A stretch of 31,820 nt of DNA from Fomitopsis serialis (taxonomy: Eukaryota > Basidiomycota > Agaricomycetes > Polyporales > Fomitopsidaceae): the NCBI RefSeq assembly GCF_022376445.1, contig NW_025955393.1:1-31820 (forward strand), read 5' to 3'. This document shows positions 1 through 11,275 of this stretch, in pieces; the first letter of the stretch is position 1, and the number at the start of each line of letters is the position of its first letter. The notes below the pieces were generated by a model. It did not search any database. It was not told where the DNA came from and was given only the letters and a program-made list of their open reading frames with translations. The position numbers and the translations under genes are program-made.

Positions 1-2809
1 GCCGGTGGGCACGGCGCACTCGTGATGTCGCTGGATCCCGGTGGGACGGCGGAGGCCACACTCGCCGTTGGTGATTGCACGGCCGCGACTGTCTGCTGTA
101 CCGGGCCGGCTGCGTCGGGCTTGGATACCGATGGAATGTCGGTGTTGGGCATCGCCGGGGTGGGCAGCTGGGGATGCGACACCACAGTCTGAGAGTGCGT
201 TGCACCCGACATGTTTTCCAACGGTGGGATGGTCGAGGCCGCGGATGGGGCCGGCGGGACTCGCGGTGGGCTGGCGGCGGCGGCCAGCAGCTGAGGCACC
301 TGGCTGAACATGGGCCTCGGGATGAAGGCACCCATGCCGCCTGCGCCGGTCCCGAACTCACGACTGTCCCAGGCAAGGCGAGGGGGAAGTGGTGGTGGGT
401 CCGGGGCTGCCTGTCCCTTCGGACCAGGGACGGGAGGCGCAGAAGTATCTCCCGCCGGGGACTGTTACACAGGAATGTTAGTCTGCCGACCAACAATCGG
501 GAAACCGGTGAACACGCTCACCGTTGAGGGCGTGGCCGGGGTCAACGCCTGTTGCAAGCCAGGAGCGGGGCCGCGAGGAGCGCTTGACGTGCCACCCGCC
601 GGCCGGTCATGCATGCCCTCGTCCACAACCATGTCGATTTGCGGCGCCGGCTGCACGGTCTCGGGGAACGGTAGGGGTGATCCTGACGCGGATGCCCTTT
701 CCTGATCGTTCATCAGCCCCTGCGGCTCATTACCCGCGGCCTGTATCATATCTCGAAGGGCCTCGATGTAGGCGTCCTGGTCACCCTCACCCACAAATGC
801 CAGACCTGAGTCAAATGTCAGCTCGAGAAGCCAGAATGCGCCGAGCGACTCACCGAGCAATCGTTGATGCTCCAGGAGGGAGGTGTTATGGCCTCCAACG
901 CAGCCACCCGTTCATTGAGTTGTCGGACGTCACCCTCGAGCTCGCGGACACGCAGCTCCGCGTTCTCGGCGAGCTCCGCCGGGCGTTGCATGACCACCAC
1001 AGGCGGGCCGAGTGAACCACGAACTCCACCCGGGCCAACTGGATACATACGCCCTACAAGCTTAGTGGTGCGTATGGTCAACGGAGGGAAAGCCGACGTA
1101 CTGATGTCACTGGGATCGGGCGGCGGGTCCGTTGCAGTCTTCGCCCGCTTGCGTGGGGGCTCAGGGCCGGTCTCCGCCTTTGACGATCCCTCGCCACGGT
1201 CTTTCTTACCCTTTCCTTTCGACGGAGGCGCTCTCCCCTTCCGTTTGGGAGGCTGCTTGGTGACCGGGGTCGGGCGGCGCGACGGGGTGTTGCTGCGTCT
1301 GGTGCTCCGCCGGGACCCAGTTGTCGCGACCGAGCCGTTCTCGCTTTCGGTGTCCGAATCGCCGTTGGTGGTTGGGGGCCCGTCGGCAACACTCTCGGAG
1401 CGCTCGGAGGCAACGCTGCTTGCGCGGGAACTTCCCGCCGACGACCTCCCCCGGCCAGCCTTCTGTGGCTTGAACGTGCCTTCGGTATCGATGCCTTCGC
1501 ACTTGGTCTTCTTCACATGACAGAAGTCGCACGCGGCGACCTTTCTCTTCTTCGGCTTGCCGTCCTTCCGGAATGCTGACACCTTCTTGACCGAGATGTA
1601 GCAGGGGAATCCCTTGCACGCAGTGCAAGGTGGGTCCTGGCAACGAGGTGAGTGGTCAGAACACACGAAGTTATGATCAGTGCGACTCACCCGCAGTTCC
1701 CTGTCCCCCCTCTTCCGGGTCTCACCCTCGGCATTGTAGTCCATCACGAATGTCGCCCGGTCCTTCTTGATGGCCTTGGCCTTCTTCGCGTCCACTGTAG
1801 CGTCCGGCGTGTCCAACTTCAGGATGCCTTTGCGTCCCGCTTTGCCTGATACCGGTGTGTCAGCCACGTCATGCAGAACAATGGCAGGGCACTCACGCTT
1901 CCCCTTTGCCTTCGCCGAGACTTGTTCCTCCTCCTCCTCCTCCTCCTCCTCCTCCTCCTCCTCCTCCTCCTGGTCCCGATCGAGCTCCTCCTCGTCCGGC
2001 GACTCGTCGTCCTCCCGGCGCGCACGCTGTTTTCCCTTCCGAGATCTCGGCGGGCTCGCAGAGCGCTTGCGCTTCTTGGTAGCCGACTTCTTCCCCTTTT
2101 GCCGGGATTGCCTCGGTTCCTCGTCATCGATCTCCATGCGGTCTTCCTGCACCGGCGCTTCCTCCTCACCATCCGACTCACTCCCCGCAAGATCCTGGAA
2201 GCGTACGGCCGGGCCCTGGCGGGATGGTCCCCCGGTTGCATTCCTCGAGCCAGGCGGGGAATACAATCCCGTCACTGCGAGTGGGTTGTACCACTCGCAG
2301 TCCGGCAGGCGGTCGTCGTCCGGACGAATGAGCGAGAGCCTCACTGGGACCCCCTCCGCGTCGACGATGTTGAGCTCCACGATCGCCGACAGGAGCACCA
2401 AGGGCACCACCGGACGGTCCTCGGGATCCTCTTGCTGGGACCAGGCCAAGGCGATCTGGAACATGACCTCGTGCTACGAGATACGGTCAGCATCTATTCG
2501 ACCATGCGTGAGATGGAGGTGTACTTACCACGAGCTCCACCAGGGGTTCCATCTGCAAAGACCAAAGTCAACACCACCGACCGGTGCACAAAGCATGCTG
2601 TGAAGACTTACGATCTGTTCCAGGAGCTCCTCCTCTTCGTCCACCTCAACCAGGCGGCCCCCGAGGAGTTTCATGAGACGCTGGGTTCTGTCCTGGAGGT
2701 ACGCGGCCATTTGTCCCGGCCTCATTGCCGTGACCGGAAACTCGGGCTCGTCGGCCGGTTGGGCGAGGGCGGAGCCGGTGGCGGCGGCGGTGGCATTGTC
2801 GGTCGACAT
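1..2809 (-). CDS. Cys-rich zinc-finger-like, highly charged protein; 3' partial, one apparent frameshift
   Basis: Five exons on minus: 2612-2809, 2529-2552, 854-2473, 522-805 and 461 to beyond base 1. The start is the ATG at 2809 (begins MSTDN); introns are 48-60 nt with GTAAGT or GTGAGT/GTGAGC donors. Residues ~150-260 are charged, with nuclear-localisation-like KKRKR stretches and a run of about 17 Glu coded by a GAG/GAA repeat at 1926-1971. Residues ~345-399 hold a cysteine cluster ending CDFCHVKKTKC, with C-x2-C-x6-C spacing like half of a Zn2Cys6 cluster. A short coiled coil follows (~577-607), then a Pro/Ala/Ser-rich tail. The coiled coil and exon 4 fit only if one base is restored near 890-895. 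A nuclear, DNA- or chromatin-binding role is inferred from composition; the family is not identified. It faces the gene at 3048 across 238 bp. Confidence 0.7.
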
Positions 2810-3047
2810 GGTTCGGGCGACAAAAAACAAAGCTGAGTGGACGGAGTTGCGAGGACGGGAGCGGGGAGACAGAACGTGATGAAAGCAAGAGACAAGCGAC
2901 GCGAAGCCACACCGATCGCAAAGTCCAACACCGACGGTCACGTGCACACGGCGGGCCGCGGGAAATTTACCCGAAGATGAACATCGTGATGGCGCGTCGC
3001 GTTGTTGTTGCACTCCGTCCCCTTCCAAGTCCATCCAACTTGCATTG
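2810..3047. promoter_or_regulatory. shared intergenic region of a divergent gene pair
   Basis: This 238-bp gap lies between two start codons pointing away from each other, so promoters for both genes must lie here or overlap the 5' exons. I see no convincing TATA box. A bidirectional promoter is inferred from position only. Confidence 0.4.
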
Positions 3048-5057
3048 ATGTCTGCACAAGGTGCGGCGTGTTCTGCGTTTATCAGGGCGCGTACTGACTA
3101 CTCGGGCCAGATTCTGCCATTCCAGTCGCATCCGGCACCCCGAATTTCACTGGCGCTGGTATCCAGTCCGATGTCGCGCAGCCACCATCAGCTGTGGAAG
3201 GCGGGGCTGTTCAGCCTGAGGTAAGCTAACGTTTCCGGTGTCTTCCTGAGTCGCACTGACAATCACTCGGCGAAACAGAGCACTGTCAATCTCAAGAAGA
3301 AGACTCCGAGCACGGCAGCCGGGGATGCGAAGGCGGGAAACTATCGTGTGCGGCCAGGAGGGTTCAATGTCCCGATGAAGCGTAAGGGCTCGCATACCCT
3401 GCCCGGCAATGTAAGTCCCTTTGTCTCGTTTACTCTAACACTGCCCGACGTGTATGCAGGACCGAGCTCAGTCTGTCCGGCGCGAGACGGATCTCGAGGA
3501 TGCCGGGGAGTTACAGGAGGCGCCGGTCAAGCGTGTCAGAACTTCAGTGAGTGCTAATAATATTGTACTTTGGCAACTGCCCTACACTAACCAACTCGAT
3601 TTCTCAGGCAACCACGACACAGGTTCCCCCGCCGCAAACAGACAAGGTGATTGGGGCCGGTTCTGGGGTACTGCCAGGACCCGACAACCGAAGTGGGGCA
3701 AGTGAGGTAAGTGATGTTCGGGTTTGCATGTTGCATAGTTGAATTTACTATTCTCTTTGATCCGCCACACTCTAGCCCAATCAACCCCCGGGGCAAGTGG
3801 CTACCGACACCTCTGTCAAGATCGGAAGATGGGGCCTTCCCTTCAAGAGGATGCCTAAGGTATGTGTTTTCCACATTATGAGTTGGGCTGCACTTACCGG
3901 GTTTGGCGTCCGGGCCACACCCAGATGTCGGGGAACGCTACGCAGCCTCGACAACCCGCTCTGGCAGGAAATCAAGACACATCCACCGATCCCGGGGCAC
4001 CACCTACTGACCCGGAGGTTGTGGTTGTAGGTCATACGAAGCCGTCCCGGAGAAGCGCGAGCAGGGATGCCGACGTGGAGATCGTGGACAAGGGAACCCA
4101 CACCGTCGCAGCCAGTGCCAACCACAACTCCGCGCCCCCTGTACCTCTAGCTACTAAGCCTCGCCCGCGCCCTCGCATGCTGAAAATGCCTCGTCCCGAT
4201 GCGTTTAGGCCATCGTTGCCTCGGAACGACACGCTTAGGCCTGACGGCCGGACGGCACGATTGGTCACCTACGGGCAGGCATCGAAGCGGGATGGCATGG
4301 CACACTCCCCGCTCGAAGGGGAACAGCCGGGTCGCGCAATCGCCCATGCACCTATCGGGGCCCCGGATTCAACTGTGTTGGGAGCCAGCGAGGTCATGGC
4401 CTCGGTACGTATTCATCGCACCATGTCACACACATGCTCATTTTTTTTACCCAGTCCTCAAACATCACGTTGCCGATCTCGAGCAGCAACGAAGATGGTG
4501 AGTGAGCTTTTGTACGCACAGCTCTGTGAGACCTGGTTCTCGGCACTGCGCGCCGGGTACGTTGCGTGCTCCGGGCAGAAGTCTATACACTCGCCCGGTC
4601 GGTGGTGTAGGCTTGGGCGTGCATCAGGACTTCATGACAGCTCGGTGTCAAGTCTGATGACGTCGTGATTATAGCATATCGACTACACGACGAGGCCATG
4701 TTGTTTGGCAGGGAAGAAGATCCCTTTTTCACCTTCTCAGTTACTATGACTGATCGGTACGATTACGGAAATAACCTGTGGGAGGCAGACAGTCACCCAG
4801 ATGTCGACTGGCCGCCAAACTGTACTGTTGTGTCTCCATGATCCCGATTCCGGATTTACTGACATTTTGCGTGCTCAGTTCCCGGCCCAGCATTCACGGG
4901 TGCAACACCGACAAGAGTTGCCGAGCTTCAGGCCGAGAAGGCGCTGATCATGGCCCGCATTGATGCACTCACCGCGCTTCAGGCAGCCAACAATCGGAAC
5001 AACCGCGCGATTGACTGGGTGGTAGAGTACTACCAGGCGAGGGGTCGGTCGGGCTAA
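3048..5057 (+). CDS. hypothetical low-complexity protein, ten exons
   Basis: The phase-consistent model is 3048-3060, 3111-3220, 3279-3410, 3460-3546, 3608-3706, 3776-3859, 3925-4404, 4455-4497, 4675-4821 and 4879-5057: 1374 nt, 457 residues. Most introns are 49-69 nt with GTAAGT/GTGAGT/GTATGT donors and clear acceptors. The first donor (GTGCGG) is weak, and the 177-nt intron 4498-4674 may hide another small exon, because an open stretch runs just upstream of 4675. The first ~340 residues are Pro/Ser/Thr/Gly-rich with basic patches (KKKTP, KPRPRPR). The C-terminal ~110 residues look folded: an aromatic/acidic stretch (YRLHDEAMLF, DRYDYGNNLW) and a short helix (VAELQAEKALIMARIDAL) ending in WVVEYYQARGRSG. 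I do not recognise the family. It is divergent from the Cys-rich protein gene. Confidence 0.6.
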
Positions 5058-5189
5058 CGTGATTACTTGTAATGCGTGTATTAGTGGTTTGTATTGCTCG
5101 TAAATGCTATAACACTCGGTGAAGCTGCAGCCCAGAACCAATGAATGCGGAGCACAGAGTCGGGATGGGCTGACGAATGGTCTCAAACT

Positions 5190-5720
5190 GGCCGGCCGGA
5201 GTGTCTGTAACGTCGGGCCGAGCACACGCAGCGAGCCCTGGGTACGGCCGCAGAGGTATCTGGATGGCCGGCCGGAGCGTCTGTAACGTCGGGCCGAGCA
5301 CACGCAGCGAGCCCTGGGTACGGCCGCAGAGGTATCTGGATGGCCGGCCGGAGCGTCTGTAACGTCGGGCCGGCACACGCAGCGAGCCCTGGGTACGGCC
5401 GCAGAGGTATCTGGATGGCCGGCCGGAGCGTTTGTAACGTCGGGCCGGGCACACGCAGCGAGCCCTGGGTACGGCCGCAGAGGTATCTGGATGGCCGGCC
5501 GGAGCGTCTGTAACGTCGGGCCGAGCACACACAGCGAGCCCTGGGTACGGCCGCAGAGGTATCTGGATGGCCGGCCGGAGCGTCTGTAACGTCGGGCCGA
5601 GCACACGCAGCGAGCCCTGGGTACGGCCGCAGGGCTGCATAAATGGCCGGCCGGAACGTTCAAAAGACTGGGCATAGCACACCCGGATTTTATTTGAGAT
5701 ATGCTAGGGTACGGCCGCAC
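5190..5720. repeat. 76-bp minisatellite, about seven copies
   Basis: Copies begin at 5190, 5266, 5342, 5417, 5493, 5569 and 5645, each with GGCCGGCCGG. Spacing is 76 bp except the third copy, which lost one base (75 bp). The first six copies are nearly identical, differing by single transitions such as AGTGTCTG/AGCGTCTG. The seventh diverges after the first ~15 bases but keeps the distal GGGTACGGCCGCA. Near identity suggests recent expansion. The reading frames that stay open across it on minus come from a repeat unit without stops and are not treated as genes. Confidence 0.95.
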
Positions 5721-5999
5721 CTACCCAGACGTGTCTGTGGAATCATGCATCCTGGGCGGCCGCCACGTTCGCAGCATTCCACGGGAACACCGGCCGGAAC
5801 GCTTACATCGACCGACTGCTTGCTCCGGTCGGCCTCCGGGTCAACGTTCGAAACGACCGAATCTCACTCCGGGTTTAACGTTGGTAACGTGTTAGACACA
5901 CTAAATAATGTGGGAGTCAAACCGTCGGCCGACGTCGGGTGACCGGGCAGCGATAAGTGAATCTCACGTCGGGTGGCCGGGTAACAACAGGGTGTTTAG
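5721..5999. other. spacer between minisatellite and kinase-like gene
   Basis: About 280 bp without a supportable exon. It has scattered GGCCGG/CCGGCC words like the minisatellite and two copies of a GTCGGGTG(A/G)CCGGG phrase (about 5934 and 5970), suggesting degraded repeat. A pyrimidine-poor acceptor-like GTGTTTAG ends at 5999. Any missing 5' exon of the kinase-like gene would have to lie here or in the repeat, but I could not find one. Confidence 0.4.
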
Positions 6000-6721
6000 C
6001 TAGATGGGCTCATCCTCCCGCCGGACGGGAATCTCGAACTCCATCTTGAACTGAGCGAGGTGATAAATCAAGAGGGCCACCACCACGTCTACAGAGTCGT
6101 TCCGCGGACGTCGCACGAGTCGTCTCAGGCGTTCACCTACCCACCCATGGTCATCAAGGTCTCTGTGGAATCCGAATCCGATGGTCAGGGCCTCGCTAAA
6201 GAGGCCGCAATGTATGACCATCTGATTTCTTTGCAAGGAAGCGTCATCCCGCGCTGCTACGGGTACTTTACACGGCCCTCCAGTCTTTTCGGAAACATTT
6301 GGTTGATGCCTAATGCGAATGCGAGCCTCAGCATCTTGCTACTCGAGTTCGTAGGCCGTCCCGTGTCCGATTATTACGGTCTCGGCCAAGACCTGCGGTG
6401 AGTTGATGGTATCTGGCATCGCTTCTAACCTTGGTGTGACTCACTGCAATTGTCCCAACCAGAGAGGACCTCTATGACATGTACAAGGATCTCTGTGAAC
6501 TCGGGATCTATCACCATGATCTGAGGCACGAGAACGTTTTGTGCGTGGATGAAGACTCGGGGCTTGAGGGTCTCCCAAGTCTGGCATCACCCAGGACTGG
6601 CCGTGTCTACGGATTCCGCATCATTGATCTCGAAACAGCGGAGCAAACGAACGTGAGGCCCGATAGGCTATACATCGAATGTGACCATGTCATCGAGGAG
6701 ATCATCAGGGATTCCGAGTAG
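6000..6721 (+). CDS. kinase-fold protein, 5' incomplete, noncanonical active site
   Basis: Two exons, 6000-6397 and 6463-6721, joined in phase 2 by a 65-nt GTGAGT-AG intron, code ~218 residues. The first exon opens in frame with no ATG before MVIKVS, and the sequence before VIKVS (DGLILPPDGNLELHLELSEV) is clearly coding, so the true start lies upstream or has been lost. Visible kinase landmarks: the VIKVS lysine, a helix-C-like segment (AKEAAMYDHL), a hinge-like ILLLEFVGRPVSD, the catalytic loop HHDLRHEN (H-x-D-x4-N) and IIDLE where DFG is expected. This matches a family of small fungal kinase-like proteins found in Agaricomycetes. The altered DFG suggests weak or altered catalysis. The stop is TAG at 6719. 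Confidence 0.65.
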
Positions 6722-8348
6722 GATAACATGAACGCATTGTCATGTTTATATCATCGTCTGGTTTAGAGTGCCCATTGATAATGCGATAGGACGTGATTTA
6801 GTAACAATGACACCCTCAAGCGAGTCCTAGGCTGTTCATATGATGTCTGTGGCTGGAGGGGCAGGGAATAGTATTGTGAATACCCGGCGGGTTTGTTTAC
6901 GGTTCATCCCGTTCTCAGGCGAGGAGGATTGAGCGCACACAACAAGTTACACTGAGGTGGAGCTTGCCACTAGTCTCATTACTAGATACGTTGCGAGTAC
7001 AATATCATCGTGGCTGATAGTTCATAAAAGCCAACGTAGTAAGAAGACTCCCGCCGAACCCTGACACATCCTACATACCTACTAGATACGTCGCTCAAAA
7101 CTCATACCGCCCCAGAGTGACGGTACATGTGTATGTACCGTGACCAGAAAATTGTTCTCCGGGAAATTACACTTGAGCCTACGCCCCGACTCATTGCGGA
7201 CCAGGCTGCACATCGGAGCCGACCCCGACAACTGGATCCCTGCGAGTACTCGCTGCTGGTCGCAGATAGACAATTTTATGATTCTGATTGCATATTATGC
7301 TGCGAGCGATGGCTGCCTTCCCACTGGCAACACCCGCCAGTCACTCAACACCTGATACCTATCGGACGTAGTGCAGCCGCCCTCCCCCCCAGCTCGACAC
7401 CGGCGAGGCACAGGATGTGAAAACAGATGAGTTCTGGAATTCGTAGGCAAGGTTATCTCAATGGTCCTCTCCCACTAAGTAGTAACACACGCTCTTGCCA
7501 TGCGGAATCACGGGAAACACAAGTCGAATACATGCATCAAGTTGATCCACCAACGTAACACATCACCTATGAGGCTATGACTCAGACACCCCCACTTCCT
7601 TCATCCTAGTAGTATTCCCCGCGAGGACGGATGGGAATCGGACGTGCGTCCTCTTGTTCATTGGGCGATGCACACTGGGGACCTGATGCATAGCAAGTAT
7701 CTAAATCATATTGGCACCTTCGCCATCTCGTAAGTGTCCCACATACGAAGTCTCCGTCTGGCCCAAACGCACGATGAGATCGCGGACGTGAGTGAGAAGA
7801 TGAAAGTCGTGTCATTCGGCAGCGTCGGTGGCCAAAGCCTCGAGTGTGTGGCTCGTAGGTCGTGATAAAGAGTCTCAACTCGCCCGCTTCACGTCATTCG
7901 GTGCGTAAAAAGGGTGAAATGAACGGCGACAGTGGGCGCTGGAGGTCCCATTCGCACAGACCTCAAGGGCCTCACTATTACAGTATTGAACCTACGCGAG
8001 ACGCCGAAAGAAGCGAGTGGTCTCATGAAATACACGCACCGTCGGCCCAGTTACACTAGTCATATATGCCATACCGAGGGCTATCAAGTGTCTGTAGGTA
8101 AGTATACCTGAATTGTTGTGCACTGCCCTTGAAGGGCTGTGTCTCGGTTGGTCGTTTTGTGGACGGGGAGGAGGGAGTCGGCCACCAGACTCGGAGAAGG
8201 GAACTCGGTCGGCGGCCTAGTGGAGTTTTGCATCCGCGAAGCGCCGGAGATCGACCGGAACGTTCACCCAAAGTCCTCCTTCGCTCCTCCTTCGACTCTG
8301 CATTGTGCCATCCATAATGGGTGTGTGGCGTGAAAGCCATGACAGCTA
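6722..8348. other. gene-poor stretch, no supportable gene
   Basis: About 1.6 kb following the kinase-like stop. Reading frames are short, overlap on both strands and lack convincing composition or paired splice sites. I found no known domain, RNA gene or clear repeat. A short exact GTACATGTGTATGTAC palindrome-like word near 7123-7139 is unremarkable. Confidence 0.5.
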
Positions 8349-8845
8349 GTTGCAGAACATTAGGCGCAGACGAACGCGCGCGACATATGATGACAATAAG
8401 CGCCGCGCCTTGGCCGCCACAGTTGACGTTGGTTCACCCACTCTGCACCACCATGTTTTGTGGCTTCACAGTCGTCTGCACTAGCACCTGTACGAGCATA
8501 GCGACACGGTCACGTTCTCGGACACTCTATAATGTATTCCATGAGAGTAACAATGCATAATGCTCCCTACACCATGCTGCAGTCAGCTACAATGGACGAG
8601 TCGACAGACGTCGTAGACTGGTGTAGAAGGCAGATACACGTTCAATTGTCTGCGGCATGGCGGTACTCCTGCAGGCGTCCGGGATCGTGTCAGCGGTCGC
8701 AGACATGTCTCATGACGGTTGCTGCAGGACATCGATGCACGCAAACATGGTGGGCGGGTGTGGTGAGGTGGGAACGACGTCTCGTGTGGATAGGCTATTG
8801 TCATCATATGTCGCGCGTTCGTCTGCGCTATGTTCTGCACTAGTG
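8349..8845. repeat. ~500-bp long inverted repeat (degenerate palindrome)
   Basis: The segment at 8350-8398, including GAACGCG and CGACATATGATGACAATA, recurs reverse-complemented at 8794-8841, differing by two 2-base indels and a few substitutions. Weaker similarity continues inward: CCACCATGTTTT at 8450 faces AACATGGTGG at 8746, and CGGACACTC at 8519 faces a GCGTCCGGG region near 8677. The arms meet near 8597 beside a GTCGAC. With almost no spacer it could fold into a single hairpin. A foldback or MITE-like element, or an inverted duplication, would explain it. Confidence 0.75.
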
Positions 8846-9563
8846 GAAGGACTTGGCTGCTGACTAGGACTGTGAACAAAGTGCAGTGAAAGTGCGAGGT
8901 CGAACGAAGACGGCTGGTGAGTCCCGGCGAGTCGACACGCAACAACGTGAGTTCTCTTGACTCTTGCTTAGCCTCTCCTTGCGCCGTGCTCACAGAGCTG
9001 TAGGCGATTAGCAGGCCATGTACAGTGAGTGACAACGCGAGCCTCAGCATCGAACGGCCTGTCGGTCATCGACTTCTGCGGACGACAGCACGCATGTATG
9101 CGTATGTGCCGGTCGCCTGGCCTGGTGGACAGTGCAGTATGGGAGGTATGCACCGCGTATTTCCCCGGAATTCGGCCTCGACAGACTGAGGAGACTTGCC
9201 TTTCAGAGGAATATGGGAGCGACCTATCAACGGTGGAAGATACGATCGAGTAAGGGCGTGACTGGCGGGACGGGAGATGTTTGGAGGCAAGGAAAGGCGA
9301 GGCAGAAAACGAGCAAGCCCTGTCATTTATATCAGGAGAGCCGGTTGTGTCCTGGTGCGTCGCGCACACATACTTTGTTTCAAACGCTAATATCGTTCAG
9401 CACCCTTCCCATTAGCGTATGAATAGCATCCCTCGCCCCGTCGAGTCTTTCCATCTCGGCCGCCGGCGTCTCTCCCGACGCCCTTGTCTTTCTTCTCATC
9501 CACCCTCCAGCATTCACGGCAGTAACAGCATGGCGATGCCCCTCAGCGTGCGCATCTTCTGAC
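8846..9563. other. gene-poor stretch, no supportable gene
   Basis: About 700 bp with only short frames on both strands and no domain, RNA gene or repeat that I can recognise. Confidence 0.45.
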
Positions 9564-9922
9564 GTGCTATGTCCCTCGCCTCTCACTCGTCCCATCTGTT
9601 TGCCTCGGCGAGGCCAGAGCTTCGGTGACCACTCCTTCTCATGCGTCGGCGGTGCCTGCCCACTCGTCGACGACTATGCGGACTTGCTCATCAACCACGT
9701 CTCCTACTCACTCAGGTATGAATCACTCTCTAAACTGAGTGACCGCTTTTTGACGGCGTGCACAGCGAGTTCGGGAACGCGTTGACGGATGTCGTCAGTG
9801 GCTCTGTCATAGCCAGAACGGCGACTTTAGCGTACGACGCCAGGTCCGTCCTTCTCGCTCGGTGCTCACGACGCAGGCACTTGCTAATCTCACGTCACAG
9901 GTACATCAGACGCGCTGGATGA
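9564..9922 (+). pseudogene. possible three-exon gene fragment, unknown family
   Basis: An open frame from 9564 (no ATG; the frame begins GTG) runs to 9715 and can be joined in phase across GTATGA-CACAG (9716-9765) to 9766-9843, then across 9844-9900 to a short last exon ending TGA at 9922. The translation has a well-composed segment (DDYADLLINHVSYSL, then EFGNALTDVVSGSVIARTA), unlike the random-looking frames around it. The predicted product is ~84 residues. The missing start and abrupt end suggest a remnant, and chance remains possible. Confidence 0.25.
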
Positions 9923-11195
9923 CTGCTTATCGACTTCCTCAGTGGTCTAGAAGACTCTGTCCCCTGCCCCGAGTCAACACAATTCCCTGAGTTCGTGCTC
10001 GTCAGCCTCCGGCATCCCACGAGATCAAAGCTGAGTGTCATCGAACGGCGCGTCATCGAAGAACGTGTCTCGTCGGCCGCACAGGCGCGGACTCATAGGA
10101 GGAGGCGGTCGGGCGCATGATGAAGCTTAAACAATGGCAGCACTTAGATCTCGACAGGCGGCGGGCGAACTTGCGGGACCAGAAGTCGCAGATAATGCTT
10201 CTGTGAGGCGGTAAGCACCACTCATTCTCGTGTAGTTGGCTTTTACCGATGAGCACCTTTACCAAGCCGTTCCTTGCACAAGGAGAGAGCCATATGTGCT
10301 GTCATGAAATGCATGGCTATTTCGTGGACATGTGCGGAGAGGTTTACGGTGACCGGTACTGACTTCTCCATCCGTCACCAATCACACTGCACCTCAGGTC
10401 CATGTTCGAGCTTGGGCTTGTTGCGATCATCCTCATTCACTCCCTGCGATGCGGTCAGTCAGTACTTGCGGCGCGTGAACCTGCGATTGGCCATGGGACG
10501 TGGAACACCCAAGAGACGGAACTAGGGGAAGGGCGAGCAGACGTGACCGCGATACTTGCCAGACAGGCTAATAGTCCATTATGATGGAGGCATAAATCCG
10601 GTTGGCCTTCGCGGCCGTGGATCTTGGCGTCGAGAGCCCAATCCAACTCGGAGCCGGTGTGGACGCGTCCATCACGTGCGCGCCGTGTCGCGCACCGTTA
10701 ACGGTGTCTGGCATTTGCTTGTCTGTCGTCGCACTGACGCTTCTCTCGTTCTCGCGCGCGCCATGCTTGCTGTCCCTGCAGACTACGTCGCCCGTCGTCA
10801 GATTTGTACAGTCCAGAAATGTGCTCGCCATCTTCTTATTGCTTGATCTACTGTGCCGTCTGGTGGGTTTTAACGACTCCATTCACGCGCACGTTAAGAG
10901 CCCTGTATCATCCTCAGTCTCCTGAGACCAAACAGGAAATACATTCACAAGTGTGGATGATACAGCGCGGTAAGATCCCGTCCAGTGCGCGTTGACTCTC
11001 GTACATCTTGGTGACCATCGCTGCCGACTGCTCGAGCCAACAGTAAGTGGCCACATGCGTCCGAGTTCATGGGCCTCGTGCATCACTTACGGGGGATCCT
11101 CTGCATTCATAGGAGGCACTGGCACCACACATGAGCTTCCATCGATACGAAGATATACATAGCTGGGTATACTCGCACCAGATGCTGGCATGCTC
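9923..11195. other. gene-poor stretch, no supportable gene
   Basis: About 1.3 kb without a frame, splice pair or domain I would defend. The longest frame (10602-10925, plus) has a hydrophobic centre but no start context, homology signal or splice partner. Confidence 0.4.
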
Positions 11196-11275
11196 ATGTA
11201 TGAATACCTGTTGTAAGCACAAACAGATCATACATAAATCCCTGTACTTACAATCTCCCTTCATGTATGAAGGCG
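11196..11275 (-). repeat. left copy of a diverged inverted-repeat pair
   Basis: The reverse complement of this segment (GTAAGTAC, then TTATGTATGATC, then GTGCT) aligns with plus-strand 14262-14320 at roughly 70% by eye over ~58 bp, including a 12-base exact block. It is also rich in CATACATG/CATGTATG words, which recur at 14193-14246. The pair brackets ~3 kb of repeat-rich DNA. Confidence 0.45.

Noticed and set aside
465..467. In-frame TAA in the minus-strand Cys-rich gene
   Set aside because: It lies inside a 60-nt intron (462-521) with GTGAGC donor, a CTAAC branch point and TAACAG acceptor, and phase is kept on both sides, so it is not a lesion.
1767..2836. Long plus-strand frames opposite the Cys-rich gene
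   Set aside because: They are the antisense of a biased coding exon (poly-Ser/Leu/Pro opposite the Glu run) and end at its intron boundaries.
4875..5720. Minus-strand open frames across the 76-bp repeats
   Set aside because: They repeat the same ~25-residue unit in different frames because the repeat has no stop. No start context, domain or splice logic supports them.
5190..5720. CRISPR-like array
   Set aside because: The copies are contiguous 76-bp units without unique spacers, in a eukaryotic context; this is a minisatellite.
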